Positions 33,370 to 45,548 are shown, counted from the first letter of the stretch. The stretch is 64,000 bases of DNA from Phlebotomus papatasi (GCF_024763615.1 NC_077224.1:48184712-48248711), one strand, 5' to 3'. The notes: generated by a model from the letters alone, not told the origin. A program made the numbers and translations.

Positions 33370-35040
33370 TACGAGAGTGGCCAGTCAATAATGCTAAAAA
33401 AAGCTTAGTGTTGTTTTTGAATTTGTATCTCTCTTCGACACTAATTTAAATAAATTGTGCCACAGACAGACAGTGAATAAGAAAAAGTATTGCCTATAAG
33501 AACACAAATTTAACCAAATTATAATCATATTCCACCCACATGTTCATCTTCACTTCCAAAGTCAACATCTTCTACATAACTCTCTCGATTTTAAGAATAC
33601 TTCTGCCCTTTCTTCTGCCGCAAAGCTTTTATATTGTATTTCTGATGGAGAGAAGGTCAAAATTGTGTACAAAATGCAAATTGAAAGGAGTCTTTGAGAT
33701 GTTGTTGGGAAGAACAAGAGATTGAGATAAAAGAACAAGTGCCGGGTGTTTCATTTTACATGAAGATCCTCTTCATAGTAAATTTATTAATTTTGTGAAT
33801 CAATTTTAGATGACTTTGTGAAAATTCTTATTGAATTAGGATAGCATAAAGCAGAATATATATTTCTCAAGTTTAATATAAACATCACAGAAATATTTTA
33901 TTATTATAATTTAAATTTTAGAGATGATTATGCAAAATTGAGCACCCGACAATAAATATGTAAATTGCAAATAAAATCACTTGAGAGAGATATTATTATT
34001 TATTGTTTGAATGGCGAGAATTCTAACAAAACATTGTTGCAGCGTAATGATAAAATCTCACATGTCTCTGATGCCGTAGAAGTCAATATCTAAAAGGTAT
34101 CTGGTACATTTAAAAATTTCCTCTATGTGCAAGAGAAGTTTTAGATTAATATTTAAAATGAATTATTTAAAATGTGGAAGATATGGAAGTTTCCCGCCAA
34201 TCATGTCGACCAACTTGTATTTTGTGTAATGACACTTAATTACAGAACTAACCCACGTTCTTCACCACAAACAACTCAGATGGGAGTTGTCTCGAGATGA
34301 ATTGTTGCTTCATTTGCCACCTCACGCAGTCAGAAAGATGAAGAAAAAAAAATACAAACTAGAATAATCTTGAATGATTTTCCAGCTGTTTGGACGCCAA
34401 GACAGCCACACAAGTTTATATATTAATTGACATAAAATTCTGATAAGTGTCTCCAGACATCTTAAAATCACCATATCTACCCATACAAAACTCCAAAATG
34501 ACTTTCCCAGATATTCTCCCAACTTATAACCAAACAATTCAGAATCAATTTATGTCTTGCTTAATCCAAAAGATAATCCAAAAACTGCACTTTAAAATCA
34601 ATACAGAGACAGTAAAGATATCTCAGAAATTAAGCATTTCTTCGTAGGTGTCGTGTTGGTGGGATGATCCGTTAGAAATTCTTCTTTAGTGTCACGAGCA
34701 ACATTTTAATTTCTCATTCAGTTATTAATTTTATTATGTGCTAATGATAGCTTTTAAACTGACTTAATCATGTTGATATTCACCTTGAGCGGCAAATGTG
34801 ACAGTTTTTATTTGTATATTTTTAAATTATTTAAATTTATATTTCAAATAAATTGACTCTTCAAAATAGCAAGGAAAAAATAATCATCTTAAGATCTGAA
34901 GAATTTTTTTAATATTATTTTTTCAAGAATAATAAAACAATAAGGATGTCAGGCACTGAAATACATTTCGTTTCTTTTGAAAAGATTGAAATTATGTCCA
35001 TGTGGAACATATAACAACTTGAAGTATTATTTTTTAAATG
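33370..35040. other. No supportable gene; low-repeat AT-rich DNA
   Basis: I see no shared repeats. Short frames (33540-33725, 34322-34647) overlap on both strands without a recognisable domain. Confidence 0.5.
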
Positions 35041-35052
35041 TTCTTTAATTCC

Positions 35053-35245
35053 GGCTTCAAACCTCAAATTCAGCCCAGCTCCCGAAAGTCTCAAATTTCA
35101 AAATAGCAACCAATTCTATTGACTTTTCATAAAATTAACCGTATCATTTGCCCATAATGTCCAATTTTAAGTCATATTTTCTCAACAAATCTTGACTGAT
35201 AAGGAATTAGAGAAATTAAGTCATATAGCTAAAGCCTTATAGGTC
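35053..35245 (-). mobile_element. Small inverted-repeat element, family A copy 3
   Basis: Reversed relative to 181-372. It contains CATTTGCCCATAATGTCCAA and TTTAAGTCATATTTTCTCAA, the reverse of the interior at 181-372, and ends with the family left end. Confidence 0.65.
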
Positions 35246-35394
35246 TTAAGTACGTATTAAGATTGAAGGTTAAACAGGTTTTATAAGTATTTTTCGTCAA
35301 TCGATTGAGGATAAGATTAAATTCGTTCAAAAATATGACAAATCCGAACATTAGACTTCGATAGCTGCCTAGAAGTCGGTGATGTAAGAACCAT

Positions 35395-36600
35395 CCTGCA
35401 CCCTCTCCTCCTTCCGCCATTTCAAAACACCCCCAAATTTTGCTTTATTTATTTTTTTCAATAACTCAGCTCCTATGGCATCGATCAATCACATATTTTA
35501 GTATGTTACAGATGGGCCTAAGAGCTTTCGATTAAGAAAATTAAGCTACCTCGACCCCCCCCCCCCCCGGCCCAATCTATAAAGGCTCAAAAATTGAATT
35601 TTCAAATAGCCATATAGGGGAGACTGGGGAAAAATTTGTCAAAACGAAAATTTCAATATTCACTATTTTCTAAATTAAAAGAGACCGAGGTTTGTAATTT
35701 TTATTATAGATAGCCTTTATGAACTTTCTTAAACTTACAAAGTTTCAAGGGATTCGCGGAAGGATTATGTAAAATAAAAAATAATGAAATTCTGAGCTCT
35801 ATTTTTGGAATATTTGGCTTACAGAAAATATCAATACTGATTAGCTCAATTTAAACACATTTCTCGTTATGATAGAGAAAAATTATCTTCGACAAAGTTG
35901 TAGAGGAATAAATTTCCCATAAAAATATGTCTATTTGATATTTTTAATGTTTGCGAGAGTAAAACGTCACAAATTATATGAAAACTGACAAAATTCGCCC
36001 CAGCAATTTTGAGAATCTCCATAAAATCGACTTTTAGAAAATAACTCGAAAATCACATTTCTTCCGAGATAGAGGAAAATAGTCTTCTGCAATGTTGTAG
36101 AGCAGTAAATTTCCTATAAGAATATGCTCAATATGAAACGTTTAAGTTTTCTCACAGCTCGTGAAAAAATTAAATATGTGTTTTGACAAGTTTTGCCCTA
36201 GTCTCCCCTATTTCCGGTTTTAGTCAGAATTTGAAAAAATAGTGTTTTGAAAAACTCTCATGGAGTACTACAACCGTAATGATACCAAACTTCATCCGAT
36301 TTAACTGAAGGCCTGATTATTAAATCGATTTTCGAAAATTTATTTTCGAATATTTCGAAAACTGTACCATGTTTTTTTTTTTTTAAATTTTAGTATGTTG
36401 TAGCTGAGGTCGAGACCTTTCCAATTATGTATTGCACTCTTCCCTAGATGTTCCCTGACCTGAGGTATAATCAAAAATGTCTTGACCTTAAGAGTGCATT
36501 TTCAGTGTTTATGAAACGATTTCGATTAAATTTTAGTATATATTGTATCTGAGATCGAGATCTTTCTAACGAGGAGTCCCATCCGTCTTTACTCAAATTC
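35395..36600 (-). mobile_element. Partial reversed copy of element V, interrupted
   Basis: Reading the minus strand from about 35530 down to 35395 gives the order seen at 24800-24910: AACATACTAAAAT-like text, GATGCCATAGGAGCTGAGTT, AAATAAATAAAG, then AAATGGCGGAAGGAGG. Text at 36240-36600 carries further TTTTAGTATGTTGTAGCTGA-type units. Between them sits a TA element (35617-36208). A C run is near 35553-35568. No TIR was found at either end. Confidence 0.65.
35617..36208. mobile_element. TA-flanked element W, 592 bp, copy 1
   Basis: TA (35615-35616) then GGGGAGACTGGGGAAAAATT. The right end reversed after TA (36209-36210) reads GGGGAGACTAGGGCAAAACT. Pairing runs about 31 bp. The interior has facing blocks such as GAGAATCTCCATAAAATCG and repeats of GTTGTAGAGGAATAAATTTC / GTTGTAGAGCAGTAAATTTC. 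It interrupts element V sequence. No frame. Related copies at 40601-41137 and 52700-53594. Confidence 0.85.
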
Positions 36601-36870
36601 ACTGTACCCTGTCTCTTACTATATTCAAATGGACCAGGACTGTATCTTTAATGTTCATTAACCGATTCTTTTAATGAACTTTTCTTTAACTTTATACCAA
36701 TGAAAATGCTTTATACTTCGAACACCCACCATTGCAACACAGGTCAATTTCATGTTTAATTATTTCCTATTTAATAATAATTTTTAGAACACATTTTTAA
36801 AGAATTTAAAATGTTCGCTGAATATTTGTATAATTTTTGATTATCCCTATTTTACTTAATGAATAATTTA

Positions 36871-37254
36871 GGGCAAATGTACCCAATTTCGGCATAGTTG
36901 CACACAAGCGCCAAAGTCTTAAGTTTGAAATACAAATTCATTTGTTTGTTAATTCTTTTTCAGGAGTGTTGCTTGGAACCCTGTAGATAATAATTTATCA
37001 TTTTTTTCTGAAATCATTCTTAAAGAATTTTAAAATTAATAAAAATATAAACAATACATGTGTAAAATTTCGGCCACATTGATTCTCATAGTTCTTTGCC
37101 CTTCCGGATTTTTACAACGGATTTACGGATTTTTTCTTTGTTTTTTAGCATTGTATAATTTCTAGAGTGTACAAAAACTAAAAATTCATGGAAATTTGAA
37201 GAAGAGAAGAAGTGACCGAAATTGAAAGCTGGACGAAATTTGGTGCACTTAACC
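36871..37254. mobile_element. TA-flanked family X, copy 1
   Basis: It starts GGGCAAATGTACCCAATTTC, then GGCATAGTTGCAC, and ends ACGAAATTTGGTGCACTTAA, CCTA. The interior shares GCGCCAAAGTCTTAAGTTTG, GAGTGTTGCTTGGAACCCTG and TTCTCATAGTTCTTTGCCCT with the other family X copies. Confidence 0.8.
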
Positions 37255-37539
37255 TAGTCTTAAAAAAATTGTTTAAAAATTTGGCCAAAAAAGTTGTCGA
37301 GACCGTGTCAGGAAAAATTTTTAGTATTTAAAAAATACTTTATATGAATGTTTATTCAATTTTGTAGAACTCGTCGAATAAGAAAGTGAGTATTAATAAT
37401 TATGATCAGTTACCAGCGCCACTTACGAAAAAAAAATCAAAATGAAAAATATCTAAGAGATATTTAAACAATTTTGAATATCACATTTTTTCCAATTAAA
37501 GTACCAATACGAGTATACTAGTTAAAGTCGGTATCACTA

Positions 37540-37690
37540 TAATTCCCAGCACATAACAACTTTTGTTTATAAATATGTTTTCAAAATTTACTATGAGAGA
37601 AAGCGAAATGACTAGATCTAGATCTCACTCACTCTCATTAAAATGTCAAAAACATGTTTACTAAACAAAAGTTATTGTGCGTTGGGCATA
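37540..37690. mobile_element. Foldback family O, copy 2
   Basis: CCCAGCACATAACAACTTTT ... GACTAGATCTAGATCTCACT ... ACAAAAGTTATTGTGCGTTG, as at 19872-20019. Confidence 0.85.
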
Positions 37691-37838
37691 ATGCATAACG
37701 CACTATAACTTTTGTTTGTAAACTTGTTTTCAAGATTTCCTATGAGAATGAACGAGATGACTAGACCTACATTTCACTCACTCTCATTCAAATATAAAAA
37801 AAAAATTACAAACAAAAGTTATTGTACGCTGGGCATAA
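37691..37838. mobile_element. Foldback family O, copy 3, adjacent to copy 2
   Basis: ATAACGCACTATAACTTTTG ... GAACGAGATGACTAGACC ... CAAAAGTTATTGTACGCTGG. It follows copy 2 without a gap, either a tandem duplication or two insertions in one hotspot. Confidence 0.85.
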
Positions 37839-37959
37839 CAATATTTTTCGCACTTAGCAGATTATTGAAAATAGGGAAATGTAAATGTCGTAATTTATTT
37901 TCCTTATCTACGTAGATAATGCATATATTGTTATAAAGCGACAAGACAACATAAATAGA

Positions 37960-38347
37960 GATGCAAGTGTCAAAGTCTCAAGTTTGAAATGTAATATTTT
38001 AAATACAAATTGATTTTTTTTAATTCTTTCTTTGTAAGAGTGTTGCTTGGAACCTTGTAAAGAGTTTACCGTCTTTATTTACTCTAAAATCATTCTCAAT
38101 ACATTTTAAAATGAATAAAAATATAGACATAGCTTTGGTGCCCTATTTTGGCCACCTTCATTCTCATAGTTCCTTGTCCTTCAGGAATTCTTTTTCACGT
38201 CATCTCGTTTGTCGAAGCTACATTTTTTGTTATTCTTTTGCATTGTATAATCTCTAGAGTACGTAAAATCTAAAAGTTCATGGAAATACGAGGAACAAAA
38301 AAGATGGCTGAAATTGCAAGCTGGCCGGAATTTGGCACACTTACCCT
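37960..38347. mobile_element. TA family X, copy 2, left end lost
   Basis: The interior order (GTCAAAGTCTCAAGTTTGAA, GAGTGTTGCTTGGAACCTTG, CATTCTCATAGTTCCTTGTC) and the right end (GGAATTTGGCACACTTACCC) match family X. The left TIR is missing. Confidence 0.8.
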
Positions 38348-38349
38348 AA

Positions 38350-40590
38350 TTGAATTGATTTTTACTTTAAATTAATTTGTAAAAGTAAAAAAAAGGAAAA
38401 TACAACAGAAACATGTTTCATATTGTGATAAGATGATTTTGCCTGAGTGTAGCTTTGCTTTGTATCTTTGGGCAACAACAACACATCGTCTGTGACTTAA
38501 CATTGTGTACACAATGGCTGAGATATGTATGTAAATATAGCACAGAAGGATCATTGAACTTTTCACTGTCATATTTACTCACGGGATTTATTGTCATTAA
38601 TAATTGTGTCACAATCAACTCTGGGGGTGCATTACCTGAAAATAGATAAGAGAAAAAAAATGCATATTAGTCGTCATGTAATGACCTTTTCAATGTCGAG
38701 CAAAACCAAATACAATTTTTCCTCCCATCTCCCACCTTGCCATTCACTTCAACTTTGCTATTATTATTTTCAATTTTAGCATTTATAACCTGTGTGGCTT
38801 TTGCAAGAGAGACAAGTTTCAATTCACGTTTTTAATGTTATATGGGGAGTAATATATATAAATATGTATTTATCTACAATGCATGAAACTATGTTATATG
38901 ACAATTTAATGTCGACTCTCTTGCACTTGGTACAAAATATAAAATTTTATTGCACAAGACATCAAGTCTACGGACACTGGACTATGTGAATTGGTTAAGT
39001 GCAATGGTAAAGCATAAGGCACCAACTCAGTATGAACTTTAATTGGTGAGTGGGCAGCAATGCTAAAGTAGCTGGAGCAGAAGCTGAGGCAAACAATGTT
39101 GGTTAGCTTGTTACACTACTTAAGTGAACCTTTTTTTTTCATACTCAATCAGCCTTCCCTCCCCCTGCCCTATGAATCGTGCCTCTTTTTCGACCACTTG
39201 TCATAAGATCACATATGTACATATAAATTGTATATATCTCATGAACTATGGGTGACTAAAAAATGTTAACCAGAGAGACACACTTTAGGTTGCAAGATCA
39301 ATCGGTGAAGTGCCACTTGGAGATCATTATTAATAATAATCAACGGATTAATACAAATTGGTATAAATTGCACGTTGTTAGAGTTCAGTAAATACAAATT
39401 GCGAGAGACTAAATGGGTGTGTTTCGCGATATCAAGGTCTGATTAAAATAAAATAAATAAAACTTCATCGAATAAATCCAAATGATTTTACATTACTTCA
39501 CTTTTATTCTTTTCCCGCGCTTTATTTCTTCTAATCCGATTAAAATGTTACTCTCAATCTTGCTCGTATTTTTTTGTCTTCATCTTGGACCCCTTACAAA
39601 CCAAGATTTTCACTTGTTTCCCATCATTCTAAGTCGGTTTTTTTTGCTCTTTAATACATTTCTTCTTCTAACACATTCACTGTCCGAAACGAAAAAGATG
39701 GTTCAGTGAATTATCTTCTTGCTTAATGGCTCTTTGTTGAAATTTTAACAGCAGCCTTTTGGCTTTAGCCAAAAATCTCTTTGATCGGCAAAGTAAAATA
39801 TTCAAAAATAGACAAAGAGTAAAGTTTTATGCAAAAAATACACACATAGTAAATTATGTTGAAAAACCTTTGGGTTTCAGTGACTTCTCCCAAGAATTCT
39901 GGAATCAAAATTTTTAAATGGGGAAGGTTTATGATATCTAGCTCTTAAAACTATATTAACAACTGCCTTAACAACTGCACAAGGAATCAAATTATAAAAC
40001 TAAAGTATTAAAAATATACAAATAAAAATGAAGTACTAAATTTATCAAGAAAAAAAAGCCCTGTGCAACTTGTACCATGGTTCAACTTGTATCACTAAAT
40101 TATTAAAAATATATTATATTTTGAGGTTCAATTGCTCAATTTTTGCTTCAAAAAATTGAAAATTATATTAAAAAATAATTTCTATATAGTTAAAAAAACT
40201 TATAAACTAGGTACCGTCAATTCTATCAGGTGAACGCAACTGTTGTATCAGAACTGATAGAAAAACTATCAATTATACGGCAAAATATTCCATAGTGAAA
40301 ATCTTATATCATAAAATGTTAGTTTGCATTTTAAAAATAACTGTCTTAATTCTTAATGCAAGATCGGTCGTGGGAAGTCGGCGGCAGCCGCAACCTAGCA
40401 TTAATTGATGAGAAATATATTGAATTGAAGAACTGAATTAATTTAAGGGTTATTTAATTTATAGCTTTTGGATAAGGTATTTAAAAATTTACACAAAAAA
40501 ATGAAAAAGAGAAACTTGAAAACTTACGTGAAAAAATAGGAAATCGCAAATTACGGAAGTACAAAAATTGATTTTCGGACGAAAATTATT
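38350..40590. other. No supportable gene
   Basis: I see no shared repeat. The frames near 38372-38989 overlap on both strands. The one at 39482-39709 (75 codons) is Leu and Phe-rich and would be hydrophobic, but any T-rich DNA gives this. Confidence 0.45.
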
Positions 40591-40600
40591 TATTGGCTTA

Positions 40601-41137
40601 TTGTCGAAACTAAAATTTCAATATTCACTTATTTCTAAAATAAAAGAGACTGAGACTTAAAATTTTTATTATAGATAGTCTTCATAAACCTTCCTTAACT
40701 TACAAAGTTTCAAGGGATTCGAGGAAGGATTATGTAAAATAAAAAATAGTTAAATGTTGAGCCCTATTTTTGGAATATTTTACTTAGAGAAAATATCAAT
40801 ACTGTTTAGCTCAATTTAAGCACCGTTAAGATAGAGAAAAATTATCTTCGACAAAGTTGTAGAGGAGTAAATTTTCTATAAAAATATGTCTATTTGATAT
40901 TTTTAACCTTTGAAAGAGAAAAACGTCACAAATTATCCGAAGACTGGCAAAATTTGCCCCAGCAATTTTGAGAATCTCCACAAAATCGACTTTTAGAAAA
41001 TGATTCGAAAATCACATTTCTCTCGAAATAGAGGAAAATAGTCTTTTGCAATGTTGTAGAATAGTAAATTTCCTAAGAGTATGCTCATTATAAAATGTTT
41101 AAGTATTCTCAGAGCTCGTGAAAGCCCCAGTCTCCCC
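40601..41137. mobile_element. Element W, copy 2, left end lost
   Basis: From TTGTCGAAACTAAAATTTCA it follows 35617-36208 closely (ATTTTTATTATAGATAGTCT, AGTTTCAAGGGATTCGAGGA, GACAAAGTTGTAGAGGAG) to the right end AGCCCCAGTCTCCCC and TA (41138-41139). The first 15-20 bp of the left end are missing. Confidence 0.85.
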
Positions 41138-41419
41138 TACTCTATTTGTGGTGCATTTTTGAATTAAATTGAAATGAAATTAAGCAAAAAAGCAATCGGA
41201 TTAGAGATTAAATGCCGCTAATCTTTGAGATTAATTTGGATTAGTGAGATGAAACTCGCGATTCTAGCCAAGCATCTAATCTAAATCGTTAAGTTGCTCA
41301 TAATTCTTAAGAAATCAGTCAAATGTAAAGAAGAAAAAGGTGTTGAATAACAGAGGCATTTTCGGTATGTCTAATTCATTAACCCTCTAACAGACAAGAC
41401 CTCACCAAGGCGGGCATTA

Positions 41420-41634
41420 GGGGGAAGTGGGGCACCTTTGAAAGTGGGACACCTTTGAAATTGGGATTTTTCATTAATTTTTAAACAAAATTGAGCCTTA
41501 TCGTAATATAATTCAGGTGAACAAACAGATTGAGAAGCTAAATTACATTATGATATGGTTCAGTTCCACTTAAACATAGGAGAAAAATCCCAATTTCAAA
41601 GCTGTCCCACTTTCAAAGGTGCCCCACTTCTCCA
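41420..41634. mobile_element. TA-flanked element B, 215 bp
   Basis: After TA (41418-41419) GGGGGAAGTGGGGCACCTTT. The right end reversed after TA (41635-41636) is TGGAGAAGTGGGGCACCTTT. Both continue GAAAGTGGGACA and TTTGAAATTGGGATTTTT, some 50 bp of pairing. The 147-codon frame 41555-41998 runs from this element into the SINE and is not a gene. Confidence 0.85.
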
Positions 41635-41682
41635 TACAGAAATCGCATTAACTGCTCCACTTACGCATTCACTGCATTCCCT

Positions 41683-41980
41683 GAGATCTCAGTGGCGCAA
41701 TAGGCAAGACCGTTGGGTCTTGCACTTTCAGATCCCTGGCTCAACTCTCACGACTCTCAGAGTTGTGAGCTCGAGTCCCACCCGGTACAAGCAACTATAC
41801 GTAGAGAAAAAAGACATTTTTACTGTGATAAAACATGAAAGTGCACCGCCTCTGCACAAAAACTCCGGGAGCATGGAAGAAGCATTCACACTACGAGGAA
41901 GGCGTTCCTGGGCGATCACCGATCAGCAGATTCTTCCAATACGAGCACATTGCAATGATTACATTGTAATACAAAATAAA
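41683..41980 (+). mobile_element. tRNA-derived SINE, family S1 copy 2
   Basis: GATCTCAGTGGCGCAATAGG (A-box region), GAGCTCGAGTCC (B box, 41767-41778), AAAAAGACATTTTTACTGTG, TGCACCGCCTCTGC, ACGAGCACATTGCAATGATT and an A-rich tail ACAAAATAAA. Same length and order as 12466-12760. Confidence 0.85.
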
Positions 41981-42059
41981 GTGCCTCGACACGATTAATA
42001 ATAACTGCTACAATAGAGGTTTTGTTAATTTATTTAAAATTGCTCTAGTGTTTTATTTA

Positions 42060-42484
42060 GGGTAAGTGTGCCTAATTCCGGACAGCTTGTAATTTCGGCC
42101 ACATTTTTTGTTCCTCGAATTTCATTAAATTTTTAGTTTTTTCATACTCTAGAAATAATACAATGAAAAAATAACAAAAAATGTCTCTTCGACGAACAAG
42201 ATGATATAAAAAAGACATTAGAAGAATTCCAGAAGGGCAAGGAACTGTGAAAATGAAGGTGGCCGAAATAGGCCACATATGTAATGTCTAAATTTTTTTG
42301 CATTTTAGAATGTATTAAGAGTGAATTTTGAGAAAATAAAGACGATAGACTGCCTACAAGGTTCCAAGGAACACTCCTTATAAAAAAGTAACAAATAAAT
42401 TCAATTTGTATTAAAAATATTACATTTCAATCTTGTGACTTTGGCGCTTACATGCAACTATGCTGAAATTTGGTACACTTACCC
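42060..42484. mobile_element. TA family X, copy 3, 425 bp
   Basis: TA (42058-42059), GGGTAAGTGTGCCTAATTCC. The right end reversed after TA (42485-42486) reads GGGTAAGTGTACCAAATTTC. The interior is in reverse order relative to 52130-52556 (TTCCAAGGAACACTCCTTAT, GACTTTGGCGCTTACATGCA). Confidence 0.85.
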
Positions 42485-42529
42485 TATGCGTACCTCGATA
42501 CGGAGTTGCAGTTAGAGGGTTAATGCATA

Positions 42530-44370
42530 GAATTCTTCAGCATTAATAAAATCCCTTTCTTTAACCAAGATGAAATACTTTACAAAAACATTCACTTTGG
42601 TCAGGCACACAGTGGTGTCTTGTGATTGATACAAAGTAATATTGAGGGACTTGTATGTATATAAAATAATAATTGGATGCCCACACGCGATCCAAGTTCC
42701 AAGTATCAATTTGTGGGTAAATATGTCAGACATCGCTGGACATGGAGTTGAGTGTCTGTTGTTAATTTTATGCCACAGACCTCCTCCTCCCCAGTCATTC
42801 TCCTCCATCTCAAGCACCAAGTATCTGTGGTCTCATGCGATTTGTGGCATTTCGAGGAGAGTAATTAGCTCCATGCATAAATTACGAGCCAAATCATTTG
42901 TGTTGCTGGCTACTTGCATCTGTTAAGTGTCTCTGTCTTTTGACTTCCAAAGATGAAGGAGACTAATTCCCAATAGAAGCCTTAATTTTTTTTTCTTTAC
43001 TGAGTGACTTCACTCCCCAAATTAAAACCCAAAACCAGAAGATTTATTCTCAGCATAAGAGGTACTTCCCGAAAGTAAATGTGAATTAGAAAAATACTTT
43101 TTTTTTCAAATCCAAAAGTTAAATGTTGTGTGAAAATTTTCTTCATGGAGAAGTTGTTTCCCTGGCTCAAAAGATCGATGAATGTGTGAAAAGAATGAGA
43201 GGGTTTTTCGGCTGATCTCTATTTTAAATCTCAACATCCAACAACATTGGCCTTTGTTTGCTATTTTCACTTAATGCTGCCGTCTTCCTTCTAACACCCG
43301 ATCCTCCCAAAAAAATCTCAGAATCTTCTATATAGTGCTCTTGTTGTCCAACTTGGTAAACTTATTTATTTTCTCTCAGTATGCTCCATCGTATTGTGCT
43401 TATAGATGAGTATTATGGAGTAATTATACTTTGGATAATGGCTCTTGGGGAATTTTTATGGACTTTTTCACATGTGTACATAAAGAAAAGTTCCCCTACC
43501 TCTATGAAAATCAACCACAAAAAAAAATTGTAGCACTTCGGTCTAGAACAAGTGTGTTAAAAATATTTTCCAGTGGGAGACGTGTTACTAATCGACATTA
43601 TTTTATCCCAAATAGTGAAAATGTTCCTTGTTATTTAGGGCCATTTTCCGCCTGTGATCTCACACCATGCCATCAACATTATTAAAGCAATAATAGAAGA
43701 AAAATTGGGAAATAACATACTTGAATTTAAGACACATGTTGCAGATGCATGTGAAATTTTTCTTGCTTGATTATATTGGGGAAAGAGGGGCTTATAATAT
43801 TCAAATGGGCGGAAAAAAAATGTCCAACATTTGAATAATAACCATTTTGGATGATGGTTAATTGCAATGGGGGAATTATTTTCACTTTTGGGAAATTATT
43901 CCAAAACATCTGCTGCATTTCCTAGATAATTTCCACATTTTCGTCCCGTAAATTAATGGGACCTCTGAAAAAGACAAAAAAAAAAACTGACGGTTGGTGT
44001 TGAAAAGAAAGAGAAACATTATTCAAGCCAAACAAATGTGCATTTTCTCATAGACTAAAGCTGCAAAAAATTTAACGCTTTCAGCTTTTTTTTCTTTGAT
44101 TGGAGAATAGATAAATTGGGTGTCAGAGAGAAAAATAACTTATTTGGCACTTTCTGAGTAGCTTTAAATGGAGTATAAGATCTGTTTAAATTAGTGGAGG
44201 TGGTAAGTATATGAAGAACTCCATCAATAACAGTAGTGGACAACATAAACAATTTTTTATGAAATTGTAGAAGCACAAAGTAAAATGAGAAAGTTTGAAT
44301 ATTTGGCAAATAAGACATTATTAACGAATACACCAATTAATAATTTTACTAGTAGTAATTTCTATACAGA
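42530..44370. other. No supportable gene; low-repeat DNA
   Basis: I see no shared repeats. Short frames on both strands, none with a domain. Regulatory function cannot be judged from one sequence. Confidence 0.5.
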
Positions 44371-44375
44371 CTACA

Positions 44376-45390
44376 GGGGAAGTGTGCCAAATTTCGGCCA
44401 CTTTGAGTGTAATTTCGGCCAAACAAATAAATTAATTAAAATTATGTATGTAATCTTCGAATAGTCAATGAATTCATTTTGCTTTTAAATATTTATTCAC
44501 TTTAGGATGTAGTAACACAAAGATCGTTAAATTTTAGGCATAATTTGAATTTAAATTGTGTTGCAAAAAACTCAGTGTAGAAAGAATCTTACAAAAATTG
44601 TGACTGTTTCTAGCAGTCTTGTCATTTATGGTGAAGTGCAGAAGGTTTTCCTTCGCTGTGTCTCATGAAAATTGATTAGTTTTCATTAAAGATTTTTTCT
44701 GTTTATGTTTATAGTGAATCAATCTTTAAATTTCGGGTAAAATGTCCCAGCTGGATCCTGTATTTCGCGTTAAAAAGTATATACTTTGTGAGCGTCTCTC
44801 CGGTGACGTAATGTTGCCTATTCCGGCAACATCTTTTGCTTTCCTAAATTTCTTATTCATTTTGTATTTTTTTTCCAATTTCCTGAGTTCTACAATTTCC
44901 AGGGAAAAAAGCCATCGCTTCTATGAAAAAGATGATGTGGAAAAGGCCTAGGAAGAGTTCAGGAAGGGCAAATTGCTATGGGAATCTGCGCGTTAATTTG
45001 AAATACTACTCTTCAGGTCTTCAGGACAAATTACGCGGAAGATCTCAGAGCTTGTGGGTCATATAAACGTATTAAACTCGTTCCGTATGACGTTTTGAAA
45101 TTTTCAATCCGTTGCTTCACAAAAGCTGGTCAGAAAAAAGGTGGCCGGTATTTCACTCAAAGTGGCCGGAATACTACCCAAAGCAATGTCCACATTTTTA
45201 TAATTTTTTCAATATTTCAGGAAGTGATTTAAAAAAAAACAAAGATGATAAACTAGTTTTCAAGGTTCCACACAACCTTCATGAAAATGAAGGAACAAGA
45301 AATATCAATATGAATTAAAAAATATTGCATTTCAAACTTAGGACTTCGGTGCTTATTTGCAACTATGCCGAAATTTGGTACACTTACCCT
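44376..45390. mobile_element. TA family X, long member, 1.0 kb
   Basis: GGGGAAGTGTGCCAAATTTC, GGCCAC at the left. At the right AACTATGCCGAAATTTGGTA, CACTTACCC. It is more than twice the usual length. Around 44590-45000 it carries extra sequence shared weakly with 47724-48770 (a TGGTGAAGT block, a short Lys/Glu-rich region). The small frames at 44742-44951 and 45112-45318 are broken. It may derive from a longer parent, but no transposase signature is visible. Confidence 0.65.
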
Positions 45391-45432
45391 AGGTGTAATT
45401 ATGAAGGAATTACACCTAAAAATTACCTCATT

Positions 45433-45548
45433 TTAACCCTTTAAGGACGAGTGGGACGCCGGTGTCCAAAAACAAAAACAATATTTTTTGACTATAGAAA
45501 GTTATTATTTTTGGGACACCGGTGTCCCTCACGTCCTTAAAGGGTTAA
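45433..45548. mobile_element. TTAA-flanked piggyBac-like element, 116 bp
   Basis: TTAA (45433-45436), CCCTTTAAGGACGAGTGGGA, CGCCGGTGTCC. On the right, reversed after TTAA (45545-45548), CCCTTTAAGGACGTGAGGGA, CACCGGTGTCC. The arms fill most of the element. This is the cleanest member of the family. Confidence 0.9.

Larger units (their letters stand above)
41379..42523. mobile_element. TTAA element carrying three further insertions
   Basis: TTAA (41379-41382) then CCCTCTAACAGACAAGACC. The right end reversed after TTAA (42520-42523) reads CCCTCTAACTGCAACTCC. The same ends are on the element at 61829-62698. Most of the length is later insertions: a TA element, a SINE and a family X element. Only about 230 bp of its own sequence remains, in four pieces. 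Confidence 0.7.

Noticed and set aside
41555..41998. 147-codon open frame on the plus strand
   Set aside because: It begins in a TA element, crosses into a SINE and ends in its tail. Two unrelated repeats supply the frame, so it is not a gene.
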